From the NCBI RefSeq assembly GCF_001427825.1, contig NZ_LMGT01000004.1, positions 1 to 64,000 of the forward strand: DNA of 64,000 bases. The letters run 5' to 3'. The notes beneath the pieces were generated by a model that was not told where the DNA came from, searched no databases, and saw nothing but the letters and a program-made list of their open reading frames with translations. The stretch is from Brevundimonas sp. Root608 (GTDB lineage Bacteria; Pseudomonadota; Alphaproteobacteria; Caulobacterales; Caulobacteraceae). This document shows, in pieces, positions 44,588 to 53,826 of this stretch (position 1 is the stretch's first letter; every line of letters begins with the position of its first letter). The position numbers were made by a program, and so were the translations under genes.

Positions 44588-45052
44588 TCAGGCCGGAAGG
44601 CGCTCGGCGAGGCGGACCAGCCCCGCGCGCGGGGTGATCGGAGACCAGACCCGGGCCGCCGCCACCATGGCGGGGAGCGGGGGCTGGACAGGGCCGCCGG
44701 GGGCGGGGGCGAGGCCTTCCAGCGCGGTCAGCAGGCGGCGTTCCGCCTCCAGCTCCACCGCCTTGACCTGGCTCCGGACGGCTTCGCGATCCGCGTCGTC
44801 CAGGTCGGGGGCGCGGGGCTTCAACGCCCGGCGCACGGCGCGCAGGGGGGCGATGGCGGTTTCCTGCCAGGCGCGGGCGGTGTCGCCGGCGGCTTCCAGG
44901 GCGTCCTCGTCCGGCGTGCGCCCCTCGGCGGCGCACCAGGCGGCCCAGAGCAGCAGGGGAATGTTCTGGCCGGCGGAGTCCTGCAGCTCAAGGCAGGCGT
45001 CGGCGACGCCATCGACGGCGTAGACCGCCACCGCCCAGCGCCAGAGGCTCAT
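44588..45052 (-). CDS. TIGR02444 (DUF2390) family protein
   Basis: 154 residues from ATG 45052, which overlaps the ubiX stop as ATGA. The start MSLWRWAVAVYAVDGVADACLELQD with NIPLLLWAAWCA matches the TIGR02444 family. Function unknown; cytoplasmic, helical. The frame continues to 45373 but that part is antisense-like overlap with ubiX. Confidence 0.75.
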   Translation of the reverse strand: MSLWRWAVAVYAVDGVADACLELQDSAGQNIPLLLWAAWCAAEGRTPDEDALEAAGDTARAWQETAIAPLRAVRRALKPRAPDLDDADREAVRSQVKAVELEAERRLLTALEGLAPAPGGPVQPPLPAMVAAARVWSPITPRAGLVRLAERLPA

Positions 45053-45714
45053 TCGGCGGCCGCGGTCTTCAGCCCGTCCCAGCGGCGGACGGCGGACCAG
45101 TCGAGGCCGAACAGATCCAGCGCGCGGCCGACCGACTGGTCGACCATTTCGCCGATGCTGGCGGGTTTCGCATAGAAGGCCGGCAGAGGCGGCGCGATGA
45201 TCGCGCCCATCTCGGAGAGGGCGGTCATGGTGCGGAGATGGCCGAGGTGCAGCGGCGTCTCGCGCACCATCAGCACCAGCGGCCGGCGCTCCTTCAGCAC
45301 CACGTCGGCGGCGCGGGTCAGCAGGGTCGAGGTCACGCCGGTGGCGATCTCGCTCATCGTGCGGACCGAGCACGGGGCGACGATCATGCCCATGGTCCGG
45401 AACGAGCCCGAGGCGATCGCGGCGCCGACGTCGTTGAGGCGGTGCGTCACGTCGGCGCGGCCCATCAGGTCGTCGGCGCTGAGGTCGGTCTCCTGCGACA
45501 GGGTCAGCAGGGCGGCGCGGGTCACGACCAGGTGGCTTTCGACCCCCAGTTCGCGCAGGGCGTCCAGCACCCGAACGCCGTAAGTCACGCCGGAGGCTCC
45601 GGAAATTCCCACGATCAATCGGGAGGGCGTCGAGCCGGAAAGGTTCCGTACGGCTCCGTTCACATCTTCGGCCAATTCGGGCTCCAGGGTGGTCCGTGTC
45701 CGGACGGTCGGCAA
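45049..45714 (-). CDS. ubiX: Flavin prenyltransferase UbiX
   Basis: 221 residues as read from TTG 45714; GTG 45663 is an alternative that trims an unconserved N-terminus. The motifs VGISGASGVTYGVRVL (flavin phosphate loop), APCSVRTMSEIATG and LVLMVRETPLH are diagnostic. UbiX attaches dimethylallyl phosphate to FMN, making the cofactor of the UbiD decarboxylase in ubiquinone synthesis. Translationally coupled to the TIGR02444 gene. Confidence 0.95.
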   Translation of the reverse strand: MPTVRTRTTLEPELAEDVNGAVRNLSGSTPSRLIVGISGASGVTYGVRVLDALRELGVESHLVVTRAALLTLSQETDLSADDLMGRADVTHRLNDVGAAIASGSFRTMGMIVAPCSVRTMSEIATGVTSTLLTRAADVVLKERRPLVLMVRETPLHLGHLRTMTALSEMGAIIAPPLPAFYAKPASIGEMVDQSVGRALDLFGLDWSAVRRWDGLKTAAAE

Positions 45715-45791
45715 TTCACTGGAATGTGATTCTACAGCCGGTCAGACCCGGCGCTGACTGTACTGGTCCCTTAGACATGGAGGCGCAAGCC

Positions 45792-45965
45792 ATGACCATC
45801 GAAGCTCGTATCCGCGAACTGGGAAACCGTCACCGCAGCCTGGATGAGATCATCCGGCGGGAGATGATCCACCCGGCCACGGACTCGCTTCACGTCAGGG
45901 AGCTCAAGCAGCAGAAGCTTCGACTCAAGGAAGAGATCACCAGCCTGGAGGCCCGCGCAGGATAG
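45792..45965 (+). CDS. DUF465 (YdcH) family protein, second copy
   Basis: 57 residues from ATG 45792, placed by GGAGG at 45779-45783; an earlier ATG at 45777 lies within that site. The conserved IRELGNRHRSLDEII and ELKQQKLRLKEEITSLE match DUF465. It is followed by a strong terminator 24 bases later. Function unknown. Confidence 0.85.
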   Translation: MTIEARIRELGNRHRSLDEIIRREMIHPATDSLHVRELKQQKLRLKEEITSLEARAG

Positions 45966-45989
45966 CGAGGCGGCTTCCCGAAAAGACAC

Positions 45990-46022
45990 CGGCCCCGGAG
46001 AGCGATCTCCGGGGCCGTTTTT
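45990..46022. terminator. Bidirectional intrinsic terminator
   Basis: A perfect 12-bp stem (CGGCCCCGGAGA at 45990-46001, complement at 46006-46017), loop GCGA, then TTTTT on the plus strand; on the minus strand a TCTTTTC lies a little further. Serves the DUF465 gene and probably trcR. Confidence 0.93.
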
Positions 46023-46025
46023 CGA

Positions 46026-46697
46026 TCAGTCCTTGTTTCCGAACACCGAAGCCGCGGTGGGCTCGGCCCCGCGGCGTTCGCGGGCCTCGGGGACGAACTC
46101 CTCCTCGGCCGGTTCGGCGGGCGCGTCGACGGGCTGCAGGGTGGCGCCGCCCTTCTTCGCATCGTCCTTCGCCTTCTTGTCGGCGGCCTTGCGGACCAGT
46201 TCGTCCAGGGCCAGTTGACCGACCAGGCCGAGGGTCACGGGGTCGACCGGCTTGATGTTGGGGCTGTTCCAGTGGGTGCGGTTGCGCACGCTTTCGATGG
46301 TCGACTTGGTCGTGCCGAGCATCTTGGCGATCTGGGCGTCGGTCACCTCGGGGTGGTTGCGCACGAACCAGGCGATGGCGTCGGGACGGTCCTGACGGCG
46401 CGAGACGGGCGTGTATTTCGGCGCCGGCTTGCCGCCCTTCATCAATTCGGCGTGGCGGCTGACCACGGCCTGCATGCGGTAGTTTTCATCGTTCTGGGCC
46501 TTGTCCAGCTCCTCGCGGGTCAGCTGGCCGTTGACCAGCGGGTCCGCGCCGCGGATGTCCCGGGCCACGTCGCCGTCGGCGATGCCGCGCACTTCCAGCG
46601 GATGCAGGCCGCAGAAGTCGGCGATCTGCTCGAACGTCAGGGAGGTGTTGTCGACCAGCCAGACCGCGGTGGCCTTGGGCATGAGGATGTCGGTCAT
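46026..46697 (-). CDS. trcR: DUF1013 protein, cell-cycle transcriptional regulator TrcR type
   Basis: 223 residues. Opens MTDILMPKATAVWLVDNTSLTFEQIADFCGLHPLEV and has a second helix-turn-helix-like region (DAQIAKMLGTTKSTIESVRNRTHW). The C-terminal 40 residues are acidic and probably disordered. This DUF1013 protein is confined to Alphaproteobacteria and is named TrcR, a cell-cycle transcriptional regulator, in current annotation; I rely on that name by family recognition. Confidence 0.85.
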   Translation of the reverse strand: MTDILMPKATAVWLVDNTSLTFEQIADFCGLHPLEVRGIADGDVARDIRGADPLVNGQLTREELDKAQNDENYRMQAVVSRHAELMKGGKPAPKYTPVSRRQDRPDAIAWFVRNHPEVTDAQIAKMLGTTKSTIESVRNRTHWNSPNIKPVDPVTLGLVGQLALDELVRKAADKKAKDDAKKGGATLQPVDAPAEPAEEEFVPEARERRGAEPTAASVFGNKD

Positions 46698-46912
46698 GAA
46701 CGCAATTCCGGTTGTGGCTCGAGCCCGGAACCCGGGCTCTGGATACGACGGCGCCCGGCCTTTCGACCGGGCGTTGATGATCGCGATATAGGCCTATTCG
46801 CGCGAAAAGAAAACGGACGCCGACAAGGCCGTACAGCCACGGTTCATCGACAAGCTGAACAGTGGGCCGCACAGACGCGTTGTGCGTCGGGAAACCTCCA
46901 GGAGGGACGACG

Positions 46913-47518
46913 ATGTTTATCGAGATGCTGGCCGCCATGGCGGTCGTTTCGGGCGGAGCCGCTCCGGCGCAGCAGGACCCGCAGGTCGGCGCCCGCGTCG
47001 CGCCGCGCGGCGACTATCGCGACAGCTGCAGCGGCGAATATGTGAACCGGGGGCGGCTTTACGCCGACTGCCGCACCGACCGGGGACGAATCCGCGGCAC
47101 GTCGATCGAGCTGAACCGCTGCTCCGACTATGAGATTCGCAACGACAACGGCTTGCTGGTCTGCGGTCCGTATCGCGGCCAGTATGAAGACCGGCCGGGC
47201 GGCGGCGGCGGCAACGACGGTCCGGGCTGGCCGGGCGGCGGCGGCGGCGGCGGACGCGGCTCGATCACCATCTATCGCGACGCCGATTTCCGCGGAGCCT
47301 CGTTCCGGTTCGACGGCGAGGTCCCGAACCTGGCCAACACCGGGTTCAACGACGCGATCTCGTCGATGCAGTTCCGGGGTACGTGGGAGGCCTGCACGGA
47401 CGCCTACTATCGCGGCCAGTGCCAGACGTTCACCGATGACATCCGGAACCTGCAGCGCTGGGGCATGAACGACCGCATCTCCTCGCTGCGTCCGGTGGGC
47501 CGCGGCGGCCGCTGGTAA
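46913..47518 (+). CDS. Secreted CVNH lectin-like / beta-gamma crystallin protein
   Basis: 201 residues from ATG 46913 with an AGGAGGG ribosome site. A short signal peptide (MFIEMLAAMAVVSGGAAPAQ), then a CVNH-like domain (about 32-85): SCSGEYVNRGRLYADC, RGTSIELNRCSDYEIRNDNG, LVCG. A Gly/Pro linker follows (95-118), then a beta-gamma crystallin domain (about 119-200): ITIYRDADFRG and FRGTWEACTDAYYRGQC, with Cys pairs. CVNH lectins bind mannose; crystallin folds often bind calcium. The combination looks periplasmic or outer-surface; ligand unknown. Confidence 0.85.
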   Translation: MFIEMLAAMAVVSGGAAPAQQDPQVGARVAPRGDYRDSCSGEYVNRGRLYADCRTDRGRIRGTSIELNRCSDYEIRNDNGLLVCGPYRGQYEDRPGGGGGNDGPGWPGGGGGGGRGSITIYRDADFRGASFRFDGEVPNLANTGFNDAISSMQFRGTWEACTDAYYRGQCQTFTDDIRNLQRWGMNDRISSLRPVGRGGRW

Positions 47519-47520
47519 CG

Positions 47521-48501
47521 TCAGGTCGTCAGGACGATCTTGCCGACATGGCCGCCCGCCTCCAGCGCGAGGTGGGCGGCCGACGCCTGTTCCAGCGGGA
47601 AGGTCGCCTCGACCGGCGGCCGGACCGCGCCGGACGCGACCCAGGGCCAGACCGCGGCTTCCACGGCGGCGATCAGCCGGGCCTTTTCGTCCGCGGGACG
47701 CGCCCGCAGAGTCGAGCCGGTCAGGACGATCCGCTTCATCATCAACCGCGCGAGGTCGATCTGCGCCATCGCGCCGGACTGGGTCGCGATCACGACCCAG
47801 CGGCCGGACGGCTTCAGGGCCGCCTGGTTGAGCGCGGCGTAGTCGGCGCCGACCATGTCCAGCACGACGTCGGCGCCGCCGAAGGCGGCGATGGCCGTGT
47901 CCATGTCGTCAGCGAGGGCGTCCAGGCTGAGGTCCGCGCCCAGTCGCAGGGCGGCGGCGGTCTTGTCCGGTCCGCGCGAGGTGGCGATGACCCGTGCCCC
48001 CGCGGCCCTGGCCATCTGTATACCGGTGACTCCGATGCCGCTGGTGGCTCCGTGTATCAGCAGGGTTTCGCCGGGCTTCAGGCCGCCGGCCTCGAAGACA
48101 TTGGCGAAAACGGTGCAGACCGTCTCGGGCAGGGCGGCCGCCTGGACGAGGCCGACGCCGGCCGGCACGGGCAGGGCGTGACGCGCGTCGACCACGGCGC
48201 GTTCCGCATAGCCGCCCCCGCCCAGCAGGGCGCAGACCTCGTCGCCGAGGGCCCAGCGGGTCACCCCTTCGCCGATCTGGTCAACCTCGCCCGCGACCTC
48301 GAGGCCGAGGATGTCGGGCGCGCCGGGCGGGGCGGGATAGCGGCCCAGCCGCTGAAGGAGATCGGGCCGGTTGACGCCGGCGGCCCGGACCCGGATCCGG
48401 ATCTGACCGGTTCCCGCGACGGGATCGGGCCGTTCCGCGAGGATGAGAGCCTCCGCCGGGCCCGCTCCGCCGGCGATCTCGATGACCCGCATTCGCTCCA
48501 T
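47521..48501 (-). CDS. NAD(P)H-quinone oxidoreductase (zinc-free MDR)
   Basis: 326 residues from ATG 48501 (ATG 48492 also possible). Medium-chain dehydrogenase/reductase without zinc ligands: AAGVNRPDLLQRLGRYP..PPGAPDILGLEVAG, and the nucleotide fold IHGATSGIGVTGIQMARAAGARVIATS. PIG3/quinone reductase type. Converges on the CVNH gene with a two-base gap. Confidence 0.92.
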   Translation of the reverse strand: MERMRVIEIAGGAGPAEALILAERPDPVAGTGQIRIRVRAAGVNRPDLLQRLGRYPAPPGAPDILGLEVAGEVDQIGEGVTRWALGDEVCALLGGGGYAERAVVDARHALPVPAGVGLVQAAALPETVCTVFANVFEAGGLKPGETLLIHGATSGIGVTGIQMARAAGARVIATSRGPDKTAAALRLGADLSLDALADDMDTAIAAFGGADVVLDMVGADYAALNQAALKPSGRWVVIATQSGAMAQIDLARLMMKRIVLTGSTLRARPADEKARLIAAVEAAVWPWVASGAVRPPVEATFPLEQASAAHLALEAGGHVGKIVLTT

Positions 48502-48576
48502 CCAATTCTTGCAATCGTCCGTGTCCGGGCGTTCAGATAGGGGGTTGCATAACCCTTGGCCACGGAGGAGGCGGCG

Positions 48577-48780
48577 ATGTTCGAGGATCTGGAGCCCCGT
48601 CCGGCGCGCGGCGCGCCGCTCATCGCCCTGACGCGCGAGGACCTGGACGGCTATTCGGTCGAGGACCTCAAGCAAAGGATCGAGGGACTGGAGGCCGAGA
48701 TCGCCCGTTCGCGCGCGGCCATCGAGGGCAAGTCGTCGCAACGCAACGCCGCCGACGCCATGTTCAACTTCCGCCCCTGA
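48577..48780 (+). CDS. DUF1192 domain protein
   Basis: 67 residues from ATG 48577 with GGAGGA upstream. The pattern IALTREDLDGYSVEDLKQRIEGLEAEIARSRAAIEGKSSQRNAADAMF is the DUF1192 family: a short helix that could form a coiled coil. Function unknown. It lies next to rcdA, on the same strand. Confidence 0.88.
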   Translation: MFEDLEPRPARGAPLIALTREDLDGYSVEDLKQRIEGLEAEIARSRAAIEGKSSQRNAADAMFNFRP

Positions 48781-48863
48781 ATCAGGCTGTTGGCACAACC
48801 GTTGCAGTCCGTTGAAGCGCCGCGCGAAACCGTGCCGGTCGTGATACGGATGCGCGTACCCCT

Positions 48864-49397
48864 ATGAGTTTGACCGACTTCATGCCCACCGACGCCTCCA
48901 TACCTTCGCCCGCCGGCCGCAGCCGCGCCGCCGTCGTGGACGACTTCGCGCGCTCGGAACTGTTCGACCGGACCTTCCGCGAAGGCATGGAACTGGTCGA
49001 GGATACCGCCGCCTATCTGGACGGCGACGGCCGCCGCGAATCCAAACTGCTGTCGCGGGCGACGGCGCTGGCCTATGCCGGTGAAAGCATGAAGCTGACC
49101 ACGCGGCTGATGCAGATCGCGTCCTGGCTGCTGGTGCAACGGGCCGTGCGCGAGGGCGACATGACGGCGCTGGCGGCCTGCGAGCCGCGCTACCGGCTGG
49201 CGGACCGCACCGCCGAGACCGATCCCACCGACAGCGAACTGCCGATCGCCCTGGTCGAATATCTGGTCCGGGCGGAGAAGCTGTACGACCGCGTCCTGCA
49301 CCTGGACCGTCGCATGTATCAGGACGCGTCGGAGGAGGATGCGGTCAATCCGGTGCAGAGCCAGCTCGATCGACTGACGGCCGCTTTCCGAAGCTAG
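48864..49397 (+). CDS. rcdA: DUF1465 family protein, RcdA (regulator of CtrA degradation)
   Basis: 177 residues, all helical. FARSELFDRTFREGMELVEDTAAYLDGDGRRESKLLSR and MKLTTRLMQIASWLLVQRAVREG are the conserved family core, and the end is an acidic tail. RcdA is a DUF1465 member in Caulobacter that acts with CpdR and PopA as a ClpXP adaptor for CtrA and other substrates at the stalked pole. The assignment is from family recognition, not from a search. Confidence 0.82.
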   Translation: MSLTDFMPTDASIPSPAGRSRAAVVDDFARSELFDRTFREGMELVEDTAAYLDGDGRRESKLLSRATALAYAGESMKLTTRLMQIASWLLVQRAVREGDMTALAACEPRYRLADRTAETDPTDSELPIALVEYLVRAEKLYDRVLHLDRRMYQDASEEDAVNPVQSQLDRLTAAFRS

Positions 49398-49403
49398 CCG
49401 CGT

Positions 49404-50960
49404 CTATGGCCCGACGTCGTTGGCGACGCCGGCGCCGTCATCGACCGCCTTGGGCAGGCTGATGGCGATACCGAGGGCTTCGGCCAGCTTGGCGTCCCGC
49501 TCGTAGACATCCTCGCGGAAGGCCACCCGGCCCTGACCGTCGACGAAGGCGGTCCAGTACAGCAGGCGCACGCTGATCTCGCGGCCCGTGGCGATGCGCT
49601 TGGTTTCGCGGGTGTCCTGGGCGGTGTCGAACTGTTCCAGCAGGGCCGGGTCGGGCGAGAGCAGCAGGCGGGCGAAATCGACCGCGCCCTGGACGCGGAC
49701 ACAGCCATGCGAGCGCTGCCGCATGGCCAGGTTGAAGACGCTCTTGGCCGGGGTGTCGTGCAGGAAGATGGCGTAGCTGTCGCGCAGTTCGAACTTCACA
49801 TAGCCGAGTGCGGCGTTCGGCCCGGCGCGCTGGATGACCGTGCCGTTCGAAACGTACATGTTCTGGCTGGCCAAATAGCCCGGACCGCGAGGCAGGATTT
49901 CGTTTCGGGCGATCGAGGCGGGCACGTACCAGGGCGGATTGGCGACCACCGAGGCGAACGGTTTCTCGAGGCTGGGCGTCTGGTTGGTCGGCGAGCCGAC
50001 GACGACCCGGTTGGAGTGGACCGGCCGGCCGTCCTTCCAGTAGACCATGATGGCGGCGGCGGTGTTGACCTCGATCCGTTCGGGCGAGACCTCGCGCTTC
50101 AGCCAGCGACGGCGTTCCAGGTTCAGGGCGATCTGGCGGGCGCGGTCCTCGGCCGAGGCGGACAGGGAGCGCTGGCTGCCCGTGCCGATGCGGCCGTCGG
50201 CGACGAGACCGTGCCGGACCTGGAATCCGCGCACGGCGGCCTGGAGTTCAGGGCCGTAGACGATGCCCTCCTGCGTCAGGCGCGCGCCGTCCGCCGCGGG
50301 AAGGTCGCCCTCGGCGACGAGGCGCTGGATAAGCGCGGGAATGCGGGCGTCGCTCGCGCCCGGCTCGATCGTCGGTCCCTGGCGGAAGGCCGGCCAGCCG
50401 CCCTCGCGGATCAGACGGCGGTAGCGAACATAGCCGGCGGAAAGGTTGGAATAGCCGATGTCCGTGGGGGCGAGCGCCTCGAACCAGTCGACCAGACGGC
50501 TCTGGGCCAGGGCGTCGTTGAGGCCTACGGGCAGGTCGACGCGGTTCTTCTGCATCTCCCACAGGTCTTCGACCGTCTCGGGCCGGACGCGGCCCTCGGC
50601 GAGGACGCGGGCGTAGCCCATGGCGGCCGCGGTGGTGCGCATTTCGGCGGCGTCGCGGTCGGCGGCGAGAGTCTCGAAGTTGAAATAGTCGGCCTGCGAC
50701 AGGCCATGACGCTCGGCCCGGCCGGCGGCGGCCTGCAGGGCGCGCAGCCGTTCCGGGTTCCAGACGGGCCGCCAGCCGTTCAGCTCGTAGAAGGCGCGAA
50801 CGTCCGGCTGGATTCCGGCGGGCAGACGGGCCAGCTGATCGTTGAACCGGTCATAGAAGGCGACGGCGGCGGGATCGCGGGTCTGGGCCGAGGCCGCCTG
50901 ACCCATGGCGGACGCAAACGCCGTCACGGCCGCGCCCAGTCCGAGTTGCCGTCGATTCAT
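49404..50960 (-). CDS. L,D-transpeptidase (YcbB-like)
   Basis: 518 residues from ATG 50960 (MNRRQLGLGAAVTAF; a twin-Arg-like signal). A PG-binding_1 type domain (about 255-310: GPELQAAVRGFQVRHGLVADGRIG) precedes the YkuD catalytic domain with SHGCVR and Cys420. It makes 3-3 peptidoglycan cross-links or attaches proteins, in the periplasm. Converges on rcdA. Confidence 0.93.
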   Translation of the reverse strand: MNRRQLGLGAAVTAFASAMGQAASAQTRDPAAVAFYDRFNDQLARLPAGIQPDVRAFYELNGWRPVWNPERLRALQAAAGRAERHGLSQADYFNFETLAADRDAAEMRTTAAAMGYARVLAEGRVRPETVEDLWEMQKNRVDLPVGLNDALAQSRLVDWFEALAPTDIGYSNLSAGYVRYRRLIREGGWPAFRQGPTIEPGASDARIPALIQRLVAEGDLPAADGARLTQEGIVYGPELQAAVRGFQVRHGLVADGRIGTGSQRSLSASAEDRARQIALNLERRRWLKREVSPERIEVNTAAAIMVYWKDGRPVHSNRVVVGSPTNQTPSLEKPFASVVANPPWYVPASIARNEILPRGPGYLASQNMYVSNGTVIQRAGPNAALGYVKFELRDSYAIFLHDTPAKSVFNLAMRQRSHGCVRVQGAVDFARLLLSPDPALLEQFDTAQDTRETKRIATGREISVRLLYWTAFVDGQGRVAFREDVYERDAKLAEALGIAISLPKAVDDGAGVANDVGP

Positions 50961-51054
50961 CGCCAAGGTCTCTACGCAGGATTCGATGCGGGACACCGTG
51001 TCCACGCCCCCGAAAAAGCCAACGCCGGGATGTTATCGGCGTTCCGGTCAAACA

Positions 51055-51085
51055 GAAAGGCGCCGGTCCGGAGACCGACGCCTTT
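51055..51085 (-). terminator. Terminator of rpmE
   Basis: On the minus strand a 10-bp stem with one mismatch (51073-51082 with 51059-51068), four-base loop, followed by TTTCTGTTT. It begins 54 bases past the rpmE stop. Confidence 0.7.
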
Positions 51086-51135
51086 GTTGTCGTCTTGCCT
51101 CAGGGTGTGGCCTGAAAGCCCGCACCCGCAGCGGC

Positions 51136-51360
51136 CTACTTCTTGATGAAGCCGGCGAACTTGTTGTTGAAGCGCGAAACGCGGCCGCCGCGGTCCAGCA
51201 TGTGCTGGTTGCCGCCGGTCCAGGCCGGGTGGGTCAGCGGATCGATGTCCAGGTTCAGGACGGCGCCTTCCTTCTGGTAGGTCGAGCGCGTCTGATAGGT
51301 CGTACCATCGGTCATCGTCACGGTGATGAAGTGGTAGTCGGGGTGCGTATCCGCCTTCAT
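51136..51360 (-). CDS. rpmE: 50S ribosomal protein L31 (cysteine-free form)
   Basis: 74 residues from ATG 51360 ([19 protein letters not shown]), with [19 protein letters not shown] the conserved core. There are no cysteines, so the zinc-binding motif of the C+ form of L31 is absent. Small ribosomal subunit-bridge protein. The leader (51410-51437) contains a terminator-like hairpin. Confidence 0.95.
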   Translation of the reverse strand: MKADTHPDYHFITVTMTDGTTYQTRSTYQKEGAVLNLDIDPLTHPAWTGGNQHMLDRGGRVSRFNNKFAGFIKK

Positions 51361-51409
51361 GGTCCTGGTCCGGTCTCTGCGCGATGACGATGCCGACCGT
51401 CGGAGCGCG

Positions 51410-51437
51410 AAAATGAGAAAACCCGCCAGCGAAGGGC
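51410..51437 (-). promoter_or_regulatory. Terminator-like hairpin in the rpmE leader
   Basis: On the minus strand CCCGCC and GGCGGG (6 bp, seven-base loop) followed by TTTTCTCATTTT, about 50 bases upstream of the rpmE start. It could be an attenuator, or a terminator for transcription from further upstream on that strand. Confidence 0.4.
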
Positions 51438-51493
51438 GGGAATGAGCGGCGGCGTTTACACCGGGGGCCGTTCCGGGGCAAGAGGCGCGCGCC

Positions 51494-53341
51494 ATGACAG
51501 ATGCAACCGCCACCGCCGACGCTGCTGACATCCGGGGACGCCCCGGCGCGGGGGCCGTTCTCATGGAACAGCTGGGCGAGGCGGGGCAGCGGCGCGAGAA
51601 GCGGCGCGACGTCCGCCCGCTGGGCCGGCTGCTGCCCTATGCGATGCGGCACAAGGGTCATCTGACGATGGCCGCCGTCTGGCTGATCCTGTCCACCGCC
51701 GCCTCCCTGGCCCTGACGGCGTCGGCGCGGGGGGCGATCGACAACGGCTTCGACAACGGCGGATCGCAGCTGAACCTGTGGTTCATGCTGCTGGGCGCCA
51801 ACGCCCTGTTCCTGGGCCTGGCGACCGCCGTCCGATATTATTTCGTGACCAAGACCGGCGAGCGGGTCATCGCCGATCTGCGCAAGGGGCTGTTCGGGCG
51901 AATCCTGACGCTGGACCCGGCCTTCTACGCCGCCATGCGGACGGGGGAGGTGCTGTCGCGCCTGACGACGGACATCGCCCTGGTCGAGACCCTGCTGACC
52001 ACCTCGGTATCGTTCGCGCTGCGAAACTTCCTTACCCTGATCGGCGGAACCGTGCTGCTGTTCGTGGTCAGTCCCAAGCTGACCGGGATGGTGCTGCTGG
52101 TCGTGCCGCTGTTGTTGGGCCCCATCTTCCTGTTCGGGCGGCGGGTGCGGAAGCTGACGGTGGCGTCTCAGGACCGGTTCGCGAACGCCGTCGGTTTCGC
52201 CGGCGAGAGCGTGGACGCGATCGAGACGGTGCAGGCGTTTGGCCGCGAGGCCAGCGCCATCGACCGCTTCGGCAAGGCCGTCGAGGACGCCTTCGGCGTG
52301 TCCCTGGTGCGGATGAAGGCGCGGGCCCTGATGACGGCCATGATCATCGGGGTGATGTTCGGCGGCGTCACCCTGGTGCTGTGGCTGGGGGCGCAGGACG
52401 TGATCGCCGGACGGATGACCCCGGGCGCGCTGCTGCAGTTCGTGCTGCTGTCGGTGTTCGCCGCCGGGGCGGTGGGGGCGCTGGGCGAGAGCTGGGGCGA
52501 CGTACAGAAGGCGGCGGGGGCCATGGAGCGGATCGACGAGCTGATGCGCGCCGAGGCGGCCATCCGGGCGCCGGAGACGCCGCGGGCGCTGCCGGACCCG
52601 GCGACGGGCGAGGTGTCGATGTCGGCGGTGCAGTTCGCCTATCCGGGCCGGCCCGATCTGCCGGCGTTGAAGGGCTTTTCGCTGACGGTCAGGCCGGGCG
52701 AGACGGTGGCGCTGGTGGGGCCCTCGGGGGCCGGCAAGAGCACGGTGTTCCGGCTCTTGCTGCGCTTCTACGATCCGCAGTCGGGCGTGGTGTCGGTGGA
52801 CGGGATCGACGTGCGCGAGGCCGATCCGGTGGCGGTGCGCGGCCGCTTCGCCTGGGTGTCGCAGGAGGCGCCGCTGTTCTCGGGTTCGGCCAACGAGAAT
52901 ATCCGCTTCGGGCGGGAGGACGCCGATGACGCCGCGATCCGCGCCGCGGCCGAGGAGGCGCAGGCGCTGACGTTCGTGGAAGCCCTGCCGGAGGGGTTCG
53001 ACACGCCGCTGGGCGAGCGCGGCAAGAGCCTGTCGGGCGGGCAGCGGCAGCGGATGGCCATCGCGCGGGCGCTGGTGCGGGACGCGCCGATCCTGCTGCT
53101 GGACGAGGCCACCTCGGCGCTGGACGCCGAGAACGAGCGGCTGGTGCAGGCCGCGCTGGATCAGGCGATGCAGGACCGCACGACCATCGTCATCGCCCAC
53201 CGCCTGGCCACGGTCCTGCGCGCCGACCGCATCGTGGTGATGGAGGACGGCAAGGTGGTGCAGGAGGGCACGCACCAGGCGCTGATGGCGCAGGGCGGGC
53301 TCTACGCCCGGCTGGCCGAGCTGCAGTTCCGGGCCGACTAG
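51494..53341 (+). CDS. ABC transporter, fused permease/ATPase (MsbA-like)
   Basis: 615 residues. Six-helix ABC exporter transmembrane domain (about 50-340) followed by the ATPase: Walker [10 protein letters not shown], signature LSGGQRQR, Walker [14 protein letters not shown]-loop IVIAHRL. Homodimeric half-transporter of the MsbA/lipid or multidrug type; the substrate is not evident. Its stop overlaps the DUF1761 stop by four bases. Confidence 0.93.
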   Translation: MTDATATADAADIRGRPGAGAVLMEQLGEAGQRREKRRDVRPLGRLLPYAMRHKGHLTMAAVWLILSTAASLALTASARGAIDNGFDNGGSQLNLWFMLLGANALFLGLATAVRYYFVTKTGERVIADLRKGLFGRILTLDPAFYAAMRTGEVLSRLTTDIALVETLLTTSVSFALRNFLTLIGGTVLLFVVSPKLTGMVLLVVPLLLGPIFLFGRRVRKLTVASQDRFANAVGFAGESVDAIETVQAFGREASAIDRFGKAVEDAFGVSLVRMKARALMTAMIIGVMFGGVTLVLWLGAQDVIAGRMTPGALLQFVLLSVFAAGAVGALGESWGDVQKAAGAMERIDELMRAEAAIRAPETPRALPDPATGEVSMSAVQFAYPGRPDLPALKGFSLTVRPGETVALVGPSGAGKSTVFRLLLRFYDPQSGVVSVDGIDVREADPVAVRGRFAWVSQEAPLFSGSANENIRFGREDADDAAIRAAAEEAQALTFVEALPEGFDTPLGERGKSLSGGQRQRMAIARALVRDAPILLLDEATSALDAENERLVQAALDQAMQDRTTIVIAHRLATVLRADRIVVMEDGKVVQEGTHQALMAQGGLYARLAELQFRAD

Positions 53342-53748
53342 GTTTTCGGCTTGAGCCTAAGGCCGCCGATGATGGCCCCGCCGAGGGCGTAGACGACCAG
53401 CAGGTGGCTCCAGTCGATGGGCAGCAGGCCCATCGGCGATGTCTGGTAGATGAAGCCGTAGGCCGAGGTCATCAGGGCGAAGCAGACGCCGGCGATGAGG
53501 CCGATCTTCAGGCCGTTCATCCAGCCCGGCGCGCCGTCGCGGGCGATGAACCAGCCCAGACCGACCATGGTGACGAAGGTCTGGACCAGGCCCAGCATCA
53601 TCCACATCGAATCGCCGCTGCCTTCGTCGGTGACGCCGGTGAGGGCCATCCATTTCTCGGCGAAGATCAGGCCGTACCAGAGGAAACCGGTGAAAAAGGC
53701 GACCACGGTCGCCACGATGATGCCCAGCCAGTTCAGTTTCGCCGCCAT
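53338..53748 (-). CDS. DUF1761 membrane protein
   Basis: 136 residues from ATG 53748 (GAGGGG upstream); an earlier in-frame start at 53775 is less likely. Four hydrophobic helices: about 5-25, 48-68, 78-100 and 110-130. WYGLIFAEKWM near residue 25 is typical of DUF1761. Function unknown. Confidence 0.85.
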   Translation of the reverse strand: MAAKLNWLGIIVATVVAFFTGFLWYGLIFAEKWMALTGVTDEGSGDSMWMMLGLVQTFVTMVGLGWFIARDGAPGWMNGLKIGLIAGVCFALMTSAYGFIYQTSPMGLLPIDWSHLLVVYALGGAIIGGLRLKPKT

Positions 53749-53826
53749 GTCAGCCCCTCCAAGGCTGCGGATCATCCGCTTCCGGACGAGGCTACGCCTG
53801 TTCCCGAAGCGATCAATGAACGATGT

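Noticed and set aside
51017..51045. Hairpin AACGCCG..CGGCGTT between rpmE and the transpeptidase
   Set aside because: Long loop, no T tract on either strand directly after the stem; the rpmE terminator at 51055-51085 is better.
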